In this document: positions 1-8,227 of the stretch, piece after piece | How positions within the stretch are numbered: position 1 is the first letter of the stretch | How the letters are laid out: every line of letters starts with the position of its first letter | Assembly: GCA_910576125.1 (NCBI GenBank) | Contig: CAJTHM010000017.1 | Location: 1 to 64,000, forward strand | DNA from: Lachnospiraceae bacterium | GTDB taxonomy: Bacteria > Bacillota > Clostridia > Lachnospirales > Lachnospiraceae | DNA length: 64,000 bases | Direction of reading: 5' to 3' | Translations under genes and position numbers: made by a program | Notes under the pieces: model-generated | What the model was told of the DNA's origin: nothing | The model's input: only the letters and a program-made list of their open reading frames with translations | Databases searched by the model: none

Positions 1-10
1 TTCATCTTGG

Positions 11-86
11 GATACCTCTCTGTTCAATAAGATTTTTACTAACCCGCAAAGTCAGCAATCTTATTTTACTCTGAGGTATCTTTTTA
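11..86 (+). terminator. Long imperfect hairpin followed by T-tract
   Basis: An 8-bp arm at 11-18 pairs with 73-80, and a 9-bp arm at 26-34 pairs with 57-65, separated by a symmetric unpaired section. Five T residues follow on the plus strand. This fits a rho-independent terminator of a plus-strand gene left of the window, but the long loop also fits a short inverted-repeat element. Confidence 0.35.
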
Positions 87-120
87 TCAACCACCTTTCT
101 TGGAATTCCCTATGTTTGTA

Positions 121-480
121 TTATACAGGAAGCTCCTGCGTATATCTTACTGCCGCGTTGACGGTGAACACTTTCTCTCCATTGATGGAAAAGATGCACG
201 TAGTTGCGTCAGCCATCTCCGAAGTGATTTCGATTTCATCCCCCTGCAGCGTATCCAGCACATTTTTTCCCAGCCCCATCTCCTCCATCAGGCTGACCAT
301 CTTTTTGATGCCGCTTTTCCGCTGCTGGTCAAAACCATTCAGCGAATGGGAATCCCTGCCGTCCAGGTCATCGTTAAAATACTCTGCAAATTCGTCGCGC
401 AGACCGTCTTTTGTCGATAGTTTCCCTGTTTTCATGTTGTAAATATAGGAATTTACGCTTCCTACTCCGCTAATGCCCAT
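121..480 (-). CDS. Small DUF3879-like hypothetical protein
   Basis: Encodes about 119 residues. I chose the ATG at 480 rather than the one at 492 because a strong ribosome binding site (GGAGG, 5 nt spacing) sits directly before it. The N-terminus 'GISGVGSVNSYIYN', the 'KTGKLSTKDG' stretch and the later 'SINGEKVFT' segment resemble DUF3879 proteins, a family of unknown function that I associate with Lachnospiraceae; this is from memory of the family and not a search. No signal peptide, membrane segment or catalytic motif is visible. It lies just downstream of the broken ABC fragment on the same strand, with 45 nt between them. Function unknown. Confidence 0.65.
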   Translation of the reverse strand: MGISGVGSVNSYIYNMKTGKLSTKDGLRDEFAEYFNDDLDGRDSHSLNGFDQQRKSGIKKMVSLMEEMGLGKNVLDTLQGDEIEITSEMADATTCIFSINGEKVFTVNAAVRYTQELPV

Positions 481-525
481 TTTTTCCTCCATTCAGCTGT
501 ATTCGCTCTCATTATCATCCGTTGG

Positions 526-745
526 TTACCTTTTTTGATTTACTGTGGTCAGTCTGCCGCCCGATAAGCCCAGCACTTCATCAGCACAGGACGCAACCTT
601 GTGGGAGTGCGTGACAAGGATGACGCAGCGGTTCTCATTCCTGACAAGGCCTGAAAGGAGCGCCATGATCCCGTCCTGTGTGCTTTCGTCCAGATTTCCC
701 GTGGGCTCGTCCGCGATCAGGATATCCGGGTTGTGGGACAGCCCT
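526..745 (-). pseudogene. ABC transporter ATPase, 3' fragment
   Basis: Only the C-terminal third of an ABC ATPase remains: 'LSHNPDILIADEPTGNLD' carries Walker B and the D-loop, and 'ILVTHSHKV' is the H-loop. This is the style of LolD/MacB/BceA-type importer or exporter ATPases. Walker A, Q-loop and signature motif are missing. The upstream edge, near 741-745, is exactly where the preceding histidine kinase gene stops matching its own family. In the family such ATPases are followed by a large FtsX-type permease; none is present here. Non-functional remnant. Confidence 0.85.
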
Positions 746-1802
746 CCTTGCTGTCTACCCATACGAATCCGCCGCACAGCTCCGCCACATGGCGGACAAG
801 GCTTAGCCCTATGCCGTATCCGTCTTTCTTTCGGCTCCCGATCCGATAGCGGCTTTCAAAAATCTTCTCCTGCTGTTCCATGCGGATGCCAATCCCCTGA
901 TCCTCAACAGAGACATAGGGACATCCCTTTTGTGTGCCCACATATACCGTGACAGGCTTGTCCGCCCCGTATTTGATTGCGTTTTCAATCAAATTCGATA
1001 CCGCCCGATACACCATCAGTTCATGGGCCCTAATATACAGAGCGGCGTCCTCGTCAAAATCGAAGGACAGATTCCTGTAAACTCTTTTGTATTCGTCTGC
1101 CGCCATTCCGCAGACAAGGCACAAATCCACTTTTTCCAGCTTACTTTCATTTGCGGACAGGGTAAGGATATCGTCAAGGCTTTTTACCATACGGTCCAGC
1201 TGCGCTGTCGCCCGTTCTCCCACAGCAGGGCATTCGTTCTGTATCATAGCCCGCAGCAGCGCAAGGGCGTTTTTCTGCTCATGGGAAATATATGAGCTTA
1301 GATTTTCAAAATCCGCGTACAGGCCGGCAATCTCCTTCTGCGCTTCCCGAAAGGCAGTCTCAATATCGGAAAGCTCCTTTGGAAAAGCGATATCTGTAGG
1401 ATTTGTTTTCTCTCTGACATTCTTGAGACTGTTCGCTGTTTCTTCAATGGGCTTTACGATTCTACGGGTCAGCATATGGGCGAACACGAAAGACAGCAGC
1501 AGAGAAATCACAAAGGCAGTCAATGTGGCATGAACAATCACCGCCATATAATAGGGGGCCAAAAAACTGTGGAGCTCCTGTTCTGTAACGACGCGCCGGT
1601 CAAGCTCTCCCCACGGTATGTTAAGACCCTGTTCGGTGATGCTTACGCCGTCAACGGATACATAATAGCCCCGCATCTGCTCCGGCACATCGATTCTGAT
1701 GTTCACGAGGAAGAGGGCCGCGGCAAGGATGAACACGACAATCAGGCACAGGGAGTACAGCATGACAAAATTTTGAAACTTTATCTTTCTGAATCGTTCC
1801 AT
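717..1802 (-). pseudogene. Sensor histidine kinase truncated at the 3' end
   Basis: HisKA/HATPase sensor kinase partner of the adjacent response regulator. Visible in order: two membrane segments (about residues 10-30 and 85-110), a HAMP-like linker, a dimerisation segment with the phospho-acceptor in 'YISHEQKNALALL', an N-box ('NLIENAIKYG'), a G1 box ('VEDQGIGI') and a G2 box ('GYGIGLSLV'). The family reading ends at 'VDSKEG', after which about six foreign residues precede a stop; the usual final beta strand is lost and the sequence runs into the ABC ATPase remnant. I prefer the ATG at 1802 over the TTG at 1808. The start overlaps the regulator stop. Because nearly all the ATPase domain is present, residual activity cannot be excluded. 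Confidence 0.75.
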
Positions 1803-2460
1803 AGGCAATACCCCTTTCCCTTTATTGTTATCAGCAGGTTTTGGCCGCTGGCTGCCAGCAGTTTTCTGCGGAGGTTTGAGATGTGCACCCGCAGCACCGA
1901 GGAAAACAGGTCAAACTCCTCATTGTATGTGTGCTCTATGATGTCCTCATTGGACACGATTTCCGGGTGGCGCTCCGCAAGATACAAAAGAATGTCAAAT
2001 TCTTTTGGCGACAGCGGGATTGCTTCCTTTCCCCACATTGCCGTCTGTATGGCCGAATCGATCGACAAACTGCCAATCATGATCGTAGGATTTGTCCGTC
2101 CGTAAAATCTGCGGACAACGGCACGGATCCGGGAAGTCAATTCTATAAAGTCAAAAGGCTTGACGATGTAGTCATCTGCGCCCAGATCAAGGCCAGCGGC
2201 CCTTTCCCTTGCGGCGTCCCTTGCCGATACGATCAGGACAGGCATATTCCGCCCATTGCTCCGCAAAAATGACAGTATCGCAAGCCCGTCTTTGTCCGGC
2301 AGATTCAAGTCCAGGAGAACGGCGTCATAGTCCGTCACATACGCCTTTTCTTCTCCGGCAAGCCCTGTATTGGCAATATCAATCGAAAACCCTGCCGCTC
2401 TAAGCCTGTTTTCATTTCGGCGGCAAGCTGTTTATCATCCTCAATCACTAAAAGCCTCAT
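1781..2460 (-). pseudogene. OmpR-family response regulator with frameshift
   Basis: Receiver domain (start 'MRLLVIEDD', phospho-acceptor in 'VLLDLNLPDKDG', conserved lysine in 'YIVKPFD') followed by a winged-helix DNA-binding domain ('LRVHISNLRRKL', 'IKGKGY'). The true ATG is at 2460, after a good ribosome binding site (AGGAGG). The reading breaks after about residue 25. Adding one base to the T run opposite 2386-2389 restores the family sequence ('IDIANTGLAGEEKAY'), so one base of a homopolymer has been lost. This could be a real inactivating mutation or an assembly error. It forms one transcription unit with the kinase and the ABC fragment, a BceRS-AB-like arrangement in decay. Confidence 0.85.
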
Positions 2461-2478
2461 TTCGCCCCTCCTATGACA

Positions 2479-2518
2479 GTTCCGCGTCTGCCCCGCCCGG
2501 CCCCCCGGACATGTGCTG
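2479..2518. repeat. 40-bp repeat, copy 1
   Basis: This GC-rich stretch matches 8228-8266 at about 35 of 40 positions (both begin GTTCCGC and contain CTGCCCCGCCC and GGACATG). Both copies lie just upstream of the ribosome binding site of a minus-strand gene. Role unknown. Confidence 0.7.
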
Positions 2519-2546
2519 GTGGTGTGCTGGGCAGATGCTGTTTTAT

Positions 2547-2610
2547 ACTGCATAACGCCAGAATTTACCATACTGCACGGGTTAAACGTATATGGCTGGC
2601 GTTATGTAGT
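2547..2610. repeat. 64-bp palindromic element with 15-bp inverted ends
   Basis: Left end ACTGCATAACGCCAG at 2547-2561 is inverted at 2596-2610 with one mismatch, enclosing 34 bp. A near-identical design occurs at 13474-13536, and half of one lies at 3015-3029 against the left end of the insertion sequence. It looks like a miniature mobile or REP-type element. Confidence 0.7.
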
Positions 2611-3031
2611 CGGGTTGCTCGGAAATTTTATAGTAAACGACTTTAATATCTTTACTTTGGTTTCATTCAAAGCAAAAATAATTATGACGTTTACTATCAC
2701 TGTTAAGCAGTATAAATCAGTTATCGACATTTCCTGGCTGGACTTATACGGGATTCTTTCTTGAATACCATGATTCCATGCGCCCTGGCGCGTCTGGAAT
2801 CAGAAGTAGTCACATGCCTTTCCGGGTCAACTTTATGCCATGAGCACAGTCGCGCTCACGGGCATGGATGGACATAGCACGGATGGCCGTCCAGCCGTTC
2901 CACGCCTTGAATCAGGTCATTGTATCATAATCAATGTTTATCTAATGTTAAGACAGTCCATTGAGTAAAATGGCCGCCTTTTATGCATCTGCCTCCTATC
3001 TAAACGGCATTTATATTGCATAACGCTGAAT
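2611..3031. other. Intergenic stretch, no gene recognised
   Basis: About 420 bp without a convincing reading frame. It contains a local palindrome (TGATTCCA at 2771-2778 against TGGAATCA at 2795-2802) and a second GC-rich one around 2840-2870. Its right end carries ATTGCATAACGCTGA at 3015-3029, half of the palindromic element. Probably debris of mobile DNA. Confidence 0.5.
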
Positions 3032-3062
3032 CAATGTCATTAAGTTAATAGCGAACTGTCTG

Positions 3063-3106
3063 AAATGGTTAGAGTCTTATTATGAGGTCTAAACCATTTT
3101 TTGTGT
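3063..3106 (+). terminator. Terminator inside the IS left end
   Basis: A stem formed by AATGGTTAGA (3064-3073) and TCTAAACCATT (3088-3098) is followed by a T-rich run. It faces into the element and would stop outside transcription from entering the transposase gene, a common protective layout in insertion sequences. Confidence 0.65.
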
Positions 3107-3144
3107 CTTTTAAAAAAGGGGTTGACAAATCCCCTGGAATGTGC

Positions 3145-3190
3145 GGCCGCTCTCGCTACTGATTGAATTTAAGAGGCAGCGAGAGCGGCC
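3145..3190 (+). promoter_or_regulatory. Strong hairpin upstream of transposase start
   Basis: A 13-bp perfect inverted repeat (GGCCGCTCTCGCT at 3145-3157, inverted at 3178-3190) with a 20-nt loop lies 50 bp before the transposase ATG and ends about 33 nt before its ribosome binding site. It could limit read-through translation or transcription of the transposase; this role is inferred. Confidence 0.55.
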
Positions 3191-3239
3191 CTTGGATTAA
3201 GACATTTCAACATTCTTTATCCAGGGAGGTACATATCAT

Positions 3240-4580
3240 ATGCCGCACAACAAAATCAAAAATGCCTTTTTATCTGCCGTGAATTCTGTTATCGCTCATC
3301 CGGAACAGTTTGCTGTTAATCCGGAAAAGGATTTTACCCGACAGCGGAAAATCACACCCGACACCCTTATCTCATTTCTTGTCTCTAAAGGATCCTCTTC
3401 TGCCAGGGTGGAGATGCTGGACTTTTGGGGGATAAACCAGGAAATGCCTTCCCTTCCCGCACTGAACCAGCAGCGTGCGAAGCTCAAGCCCGAAGCGATG
3501 GAAGCTGTCCTTGCGGGATTCAACGATTCCGTCAGCAGGCAGGCGGGGTTCCCCGCCACAGACGACGGATACCGCTATCTGGCCGCTGACGGCTCAACCA
3601 CCACTTTTTTCAGCAGCCCGAAACTGGCTCCCCCACAGTATTTCTGCGCCCCCGGACACTCCGCCAGCGGCGTCTACAGCATACATATTAATGCCTTTTT
3701 TGACCTGGATGCACACATCTATACGGACGCCATCCTCCAGCCTGTGCATGAAAAAAACGAATTTGGCGCATTCTGTGACATCGTGGACCGGCACGGGACT
3801 CTCCCCGGCAGGAAGAATGTCTACATTGGCGACAGGGGCTACTGCTCCTACAACAACATGGCCCATGTGGTGGAACAGGGACAGTATTTTCTCTTTCGCA
3901 CAAAGGATATCCATTCCAAAGGCCTGGTCGGAAATTTTGAATTCCCGGAAACACAATCCTTTGATATTGCCGTGACTGTCACACTGACGCGGAGCCATTC
4001 CCGGAAAATCCCTGTCCCCCCGGGAACCTACAGACGTTTCATTGACCGGGCATCCGCCTTTGATTTTATCGAATATGGCTCCCTTGGCACATACACGCTT
4101 ACTTTCCGTATCGTCAGGTTTCCCATCAGCGATGATTCCTGCGAATGTATCGTGACGAATCTTCCAAGGCAAGAATTTCCTCCGGAAAAGCTCAAGACCC
4201 TCTACCACAGGAGATGGACGATTGAATCCTCGTTCCGCAAGCTGAAATATACGATCGGTCTGAGCAACTATCATTCTTACAAGCCAGAGTATGTCAAACA
4301 GGAAATATGGGCAAACCTTATTGCATACAACATAACGGAATTGCTGGTCAGCTGTGCCGTCATCGAAAAGAAGGAAACCAAACATGAGTACAAAGTGAAT
4401 TTTACCATGGCTGCCCATATTTGCAGGGTCTTTCTCCGTCCGTCCACGGAGAAAGACCAGTGCAACGTGATGCTTTTGCTGCAGAAAGAACTAATCCCCA
4501 TACGGAACGAACGCCAATATCCAAGACTGCAGACAGCCCATTTCCGTAAGCCACGGTACTTTATCTATAGGGCAGCCTAA
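3240..4580 (+). CDS. IS4-family DDE transposase
   Basis: The 446-residue protein catalyses cut-and-paste movement of the surrounding element. The DDE core is visible: first aspartate in 'LAADGSTTTF', second in 'YIGDRGY', and the third acidic residue in 'YHRRWTIESSFRKLK', which matches the IS4 YREK signature (Y-2-R-3-E-6-K) exactly. The length fits the family and no frameshift or stop is seen, so it may be active. The ATG at 3240 follows GGGAGGT at a normal distance. It is the only gene in the element. The C-terminal end is followed by about 170 bp of non-coding DNA up to the right inverted repeat. Confidence 0.95.
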   Translation: MPHNKIKNAFLSAVNSVIAHPEQFAVNPEKDFTRQRKITPDTLISFLVSKGSSSARVEMLDFWGINQEMPSLPALNQQRAKLKPEAMEAVLAGFNDSVSRQAGFPATDDGYRYLAADGSTTTFFSSPKLAPPQYFCAPGHSASGVYSIHINAFFDLDAHIYTDAILQPVHEKNEFGAFCDIVDRHGTLPGRKNVYIGDRGYCSYNNMAHVVEQGQYFLFRTKDIHSKGLVGNFEFPETQSFDIAVTVTLTRSHSRKIPVPPGTYRRFIDRASAFDFIEYGSLGTYTLTFRIVRFPISDDSCECIVTNLPRQEFPPEKLKTLYHRRWTIESSFRKLKYTIGLSNYHSYKPEYVKQEIWANLIAYNITELLVSCAVIEKKETKHEYKVNFTMAAHICRVFLRPSTEKDQCNVMLLLQKELIPIRNERQYPRLQTAHFRKPRYFIYRAA

Positions 4581-4738
4581 GCATCTATATCATCATACCA
4601 TTTTTTTAGGCAGATGGGAAGTCTGTCTATTTGGCATGCAACAAATGTGTCTGTGACCGGCAACATTAGCTTATGTGGAAGCCGGGCATCCTTTTTCGCC
4701 ATCTTTCCCGCAGTATGCCTTATGCTGCTGGTGCTAAC

Positions 4739-5401
4739 TTAATGACATTGCTTCAGCGCCTGGCTGAAAAGGCTGCGGATCAGGCTCACCATCTCGTCAT
4801 AGTAGCCGAAATGCTGCGCTTTGTCCAACGGCACATCGTATTCATCAATCAAAAGAACTGCCTTTTGCCCATAATGCTTATGGAGGAGCTCGCAAAGGGT
4901 CAGAAGGCTGGATGCAAGCGCTCCATAGGACATGCTGAACAGCTGTTGATTGGTAGCATCAATTGTAATCAGCTGTTTATAAGCGTCCTTTTCTTCGGGG
5001 GCAATTTCGGCGCTGTCCAATAAAAAGCGAAAGCGCATGGCTTCCCTGCCGATGACTGAACGGAGCATTTCCAGAGCTGTGGTGTAGCCATTGCCGCTTA
5101 CATCCTTCAGGGTGATGGAGATGACAGGGTACTTTCCCATGTGTTCCTGGCAAAGCTGCGGTTCTGCGCTGATGGCAAGCCCCTCAAAGAGCTGCGGGTC
5201 ACAGCCATATTCGAAAAAGTACTTCAGCATGTTCATGTTAAGGGATTTGCCGAACCTCCTGGGGCGCGTAAATAGGTTTATGCCTCCCCATCCCTCCAAG
5301 AGATCCTTTATCAGGGCAGTCTTGTCTACATAGTAAAAACCGTTTCTGCGGATATCTTCAAAATCCTCAATGCCAATGGGCAGTTTGGCTGTTGCGTTCA
5401 T
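4739..5401 (-). pseudogene. AAA-ATPase_like protein, cut off by the IS
   Basis: N-terminal part (about 217 native residues) of a family that joins an AAA-ATPase_like domain to a C-terminal PD-(D/E)XK nuclease-like domain. Typical features are 'PIGIEDFEDIRRNGFYYVDKT', the P-loop variant 'FTRPRRFGKS' and Walker B 'VLLIDEYDVPLDKA'. The reading passes from 'SQALK' into the insertion sequence and stops after three foreign residues, so the rest of the ATPase domain and the whole nuclease domain are gone. No downstream half is found beyond the element. The family is common in gut Bacteroidetes and Firmicutes and its role is not established. A start at 5401 after AAAGGAG and a promoter upstream are intact. 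Confidence 0.9.
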
Positions 5402-5440
5402 GGCGGCTCCTTTCGGGGAAATATCTTGGATTACGGTTCC

Positions 5441-5469
5441 ATTATACTATATTTCAGAAGCATTCACAA
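5441..5469 (-). promoter_or_regulatory. Promoter of the truncated AAA-ATPase gene
   Basis: On the minus strand, TTGTGA (5464-5469) and TATAAT (5441-5446) are separated by 17 bp and lie about 40 bp upstream of the ATG at 5401. This is a good vegetative sigma-factor promoter. Confidence 0.65.
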
Positions 5470-5589
5470 TCCTCGCTAACAATGATCTGCTCCATTTTGA
5501 AGCATCCTTGTACATCAACATCCCTGCCCGTCCTTTTATGCGCCTCAGTAGATTCGTCCATCAGTACATCCCCACATCCCGCCGCATTA

Positions 5590-5735
5590 TACCGCTCCCG
5601 CCACCGCCGGCAGCGCCCAGGCAATGGCCGTGACATAGTTATCCAGATAATGGGTCACCGTAAACAGCATCAGGGAGAGCCCTGTGGAAAAAGCCGCCGC
5701 AATCAACAGGCGGAAGACCGTATACTGCTGCCATC
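5590..5735 (-). pseudogene. Remnant of a membrane (permease-like) protein
   Basis: One frame reads as a hydrophobic stretch ('YTVFRLLIAAAFSTGLSL' and 'YLDNYVTAIAWALPA') typical of membrane segments. It has no start, no family-length frame and stops on both sides. It directly follows the ABC ATPase remnant and could be a piece of its permease, but this is a guess. Confidence 0.35.
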
Positions 5736-5739
5736 CCGG

Positions 5740-6060
5740 TCAGCTCCAGCACCTGTCTATGCTCTCTGTGAGCTTTTGCCTGGGCATGCTCTTCAGAATA
5801 CCGATATAGCGAAGATATTTCTCCGGCGTATAGTCTCTGTAATAGCCCAAGTCCTGGGGAAGATACCCTATTTTCTCCCGGTACGCACCATCCAGTCTGC
5901 GGATGTCCTCCCCATCGTATTTAATCTGTCCCTCTGTGGGGAAGAGCAGCGTGGTAATCATTTTCATCAGCGTGGTCTTCCCGGCCCCGTTGGGCGCCAA
6001 CAGCCCATAGACGCAGTTATCCAGCTCCAGCTTCACATCCGTCAATACCATTCTCTGCAC
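5740..6060 (-). pseudogene. ABC transporter ATPase, 5'/central fragment
   Basis: Keeps the first half of an ABC ATPase of the BcrA/DrrA (ABC-2) type: 'YGLLAPNGAGKTTLMKMI' is Walker A and 'IGYLPQDLGYY' the Q-loop. The usual first 10-15 residues are missing, and after 'LRYIGILKSM' the frame is lost ('RCWS' then stop); the family sequence seems to resume for a few residues in another frame. Signature motif, Walker B and H-loop are absent. In intact relatives this subunit energises a two-gene drug or lantibiotic exporter. Non-functional. Confidence 0.8.
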
Positions 6061-6080
6061 CTTTCAGACACTTTCCGATC

Positions 6081-6320
6081 TTACGGATGGTTCCCCGTCT
6101 CATAGCACCACCTGGCGATATCGGAAATCAGTCCCGCCGGAACCGTCCCGCTGTAAGGGAGCTGTATGGTTCCCTTGCTGGTCTTGTATCCTTTCAGACA
6201 CTCGGAAAACTCCCTGACAGCCTCCGGCCCCGGATACAGGCCCACATGGTTTTTGAAACCGGCAAACTGGATGATATTATGCCCCTTCCAATAAGTCGGC
6301 ATGCTCCATGAAATGTCCAC
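6081..6320 (-). pseudogene. DUF1801-type protein, N-terminally truncated
   Basis: About 79 residues matching the C-terminal two-thirds of the DUF1801 (YdhG-like) family: 'ISWSMPTYWKGHNIIQFAGF', 'HVGLYPGPEAV' and 'LKGYKTSKGTIQLPY'. Intact members are about 110-125 residues and start some 40 residues earlier. A GTG preceded by AGGAGG could still start this frame, so a short product is possible. The family is thought to be an iron-chaperone-like frataxin fold, without firm function. Confidence 0.7.
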
Positions 6321-6399
6321 ATCTTTATCCCTCCTGTCTCATTCCCGTTCCCTGACTGTCACCAGGACCTGGTCCCCCGGTTGCTTCCCTATCCGGAAT

Positions 6400-6510
6400 G
6401 TCGATGGCTCCCGCCCCCAGTCCTAACGGCACTGTGAACAGGAACAGCAGGCTGCCGGAACAGGAGAACACTAACAGCGCGGCGGCTGTTTCCAGTTTAG
6501 GCTCAAACAT
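6400..6510 (-). pseudogene. Fragment of an MFS transporter
   Basis: The first 37 or so codons read 'SGSLLFLFTVPLGLGAGAID', a segment typical of one transmembrane pair of sugar/drug MFS permeases, where 'GLGAGAID' is normally followed by 'ALNNYVA'. Here the frame becomes unrelated sequence and stops at 6325. It lies 3 nt beyond the end of the beta-lactamase-like gene. Non-functional scrap. Confidence 0.55.
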
Positions 6511-6513
6511 GGT

Positions 6514-8208
6514 TCACACTTCCCTGACATATCTGTCCGTCCCTGTGCACAGCCATGTCCGGTCTCCCTCCTGTTCCAGGCGGAAGACAATCCCATCCCG
6601 GGTAGTTTCCGAAATCAGGCAGGTCTCCTTTTCGTTCCGGGAATCGCATACAAGGGGCACCACCGGGTATTCCTCATGCTCCGTAGTGAAAATCAGCACG
6701 TTTTCCTCATTGATGCTCTCCAGACAGATTCTGCCGAAAATATCCTCCCCTCCCTCTGCCGTGAAGCAGGCTCCCGCCAGATTGGGCCATAAGGCTCCGG
6801 GGGACGGGTATCCGGCGTTCTTCTGGCAGAAGGCCACTCCCCACCTTATGTAGTAGACCTTTCCATCATATTCCTCCGCTGTAATCCGGTCATGCTCCCC
6901 TTTTACGAAGGCTTTCCCGTCCCACTGGAAGCCGCTTAGCCCCTCTTCCCTTTGCCAGGCCCCTCCCTTTTGCAGGGTCTCCGTGTACAGCGTTTCTTCT
7001 TGTACGGAAAAGCGGTAAACGCTGGTGCTTCCGTATGCCAGTCCGCTGTATCTGCCGGGGACTTCCAGGAGCGCGCTTTGTTTGATGCCGGCGGGTTCCG
7101 ATGCCTGGGCGCTTTGTTTTTCGACACCGTCCTCCCGGTTCTTTGCAAGAAGCTTCAAGGCTTCCCCGCCAATGTCCTCCAGCACCTCAAGCCATGGGGC
7201 ATCGCCGTCATTGGTGGCTGAAATCGCCAGTGACAGCCCACAGGCAGGGCCCACCAGCAGATAGCTGGTAAACTGCTCCGTGCCGCCGGACTTTATCACC
7301 GCCCCTTCCCCCAGTGGAATCCGGTTCCTGTTGTAGAGGGAGTCCCATCCCAGGCAGTAGTCTGCCGCATCGTATGCCCCCTGCAGGAAGGTCGCTCCCT
7401 GGGGGCGCCTGGTCTCGTCCAGATATGCCTGTCCGATGATGCCCCTGGAATCGATGAAGAGGGAGCCGAACATGGCGCACTCCGGCACTGTGGTATGAAT
7501 CGCCCCTGCGCCGAAGCAGTTGTAGTATTCAGGCTCGTCACCTCGGCAGGCTACCTTCACATGCCCTTCCGCAAGCCTTCTGCCCACTCCCGTGGAAAAG
7601 GCTCCTGCCGGTTCTGTTATATGCTCCCGCAGCCACCGGATATAGGGCTTGCCTGTCACTGCCTCCACTACTTCCGCCACCAGGTCGAAGCCGTCATTGC
7701 CGTAGCTGGAAAACCTGCCCGGCCTGGCCCGCAGCTTCACTGTCTGCCAGTATGCCGGTGTGTTCCGGTATTTTCCCGTATAAAGCTCCTCTTCTTCCTC
7801 CAGGTCAAGATGGTCGTGGAGGTTCGTCCCCGGGATTCCGGAAGAGTGGTTCAGGAGCATCCGGACGGTGATCTCCCCGCACCTTTCGTCCGCCATCCTC
7901 CAGTCCGGCAGGTATCTGCGCACCGGTTCGTCCAGGGATATCCTTCCCTCCTGCACCAGCTTCATGACAGCCGCCGTCACATAGATTTTGGAGACAGAGC
8001 CTACGTTATATAGGTCATCCACCCGGGCCGGGCTGTCATCGAATCCCCTTGTGCCGGCACAGGCCGCCGCCAGGAGCCCTTCCGACCCGCAGACTGCAGC
8101 ACAGGCCGCCGTAGTTTTCTTTTCCCGGACAATCCTTTCCAGCTTCTCCTGTATCCGCTCCGCCAGCGCCAGGCTGCTCCCGCTGCATCTGCCATCCTGT
8201 ATGCTCAT
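6514..8208 (-). CDS. Serine beta-lactamase family hydrolase
   Basis: A 564-residue member of the class C beta-lactamase/penicillin-binding-like hydrolases. The nucleophile motif SxxK is 'SVSK' at residues 71-74, the second motif is 'YGN' at 169-171, and a KTG-like triad 'KSGG' lies near 330. After about residue 370 comes a second, beta-rich region without a recognised motif, common in this family as a lipocalin-like tail. There is no signal peptide, so the protein is probably cytoplasmic and acts on peptides or esters rather than conferring beta-lactam resistance; substrate unknown. The ATG at 8208 follows AAGGAG at a good distance. The gene is intact although it sits among gene fragments. 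Confidence 0.85.
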   Translation of the reverse strand: MSIQDGRCSGSSLALAERIQEKLERIVREKKTTAACAAVCGSEGLLAAACAGTRGFDDSPARVDDLYNVGSVSKIYVTAAVMKLVQEGRISLDEPVRRYLPDWRMADERCGEITVRMLLNHSSGIPGTNLHDHLDLEEEEELYTGKYRNTPAYWQTVKLRARPGRFSSYGNDGFDLVAEVVEAVTGKPYIRWLREHITEPAGAFSTGVGRRLAEGHVKVACRGDEPEYYNCFGAGAIHTTVPECAMFGSLFIDSRGIIGQAYLDETRRPQGATFLQGAYDAADYCLGWDSLYNRNRIPLGEGAVIKSGGTEQFTSYLLVGPACGLSLAISATNDGDAPWLEVLEDIGGEALKLLAKNREDGVEKQSAQASEPAGIKQSALLEVPGRYSGLAYGSTSVYRFSVQEETLYTETLQKGGAWQREEGLSGFQWDGKAFVKGEHDRITAEEYDGKVYYIRWGVAFCQKNAGYPSPGALWPNLAGACFTAEGGEDIFGRICLESINEENVLIFTTEHEEYPVVPLVCDSRNEKETCLISETTRDGIVFRLEQEGDRTWLCTGTDRYVREV

Positions 8209-8227
8209 TGCTTTTCTCCTTATTATG

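Larger units (their letters stand above)
3032..4750 (+). mobile_element. IS4-family insertion sequence
   Basis: A 16-bp perfect inverted repeat (CAATGTCATTAAGTTA at 3032-3047, inverted at 4735-4750) bounds a single transposase gene. The similarity continues outward for about 7 more bases with one mismatch (CGCTGAA), so the true end could be slightly further out. I see no direct target duplication: the left flank is palindromic repeat DNA and the right flank is inside an AAA-ATPase gene. The two sides therefore do not derive from one simple insertion, and a deletion next to the element is likely. Confidence 0.8.

Noticed and set aside
3594..4418. 274-codon minus-strand frame in the insertion sequence
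   Set aside because: Antisense to the transposase, whose catalytic motifs are all in the plus frame.
3024..4760. Target-site duplication of the insertion sequence
   Set aside because: The flanks show an inverted, not direct, similarity (CGCTGAA outside both ends), so this is an extension of the inverted repeat rather than a duplication.
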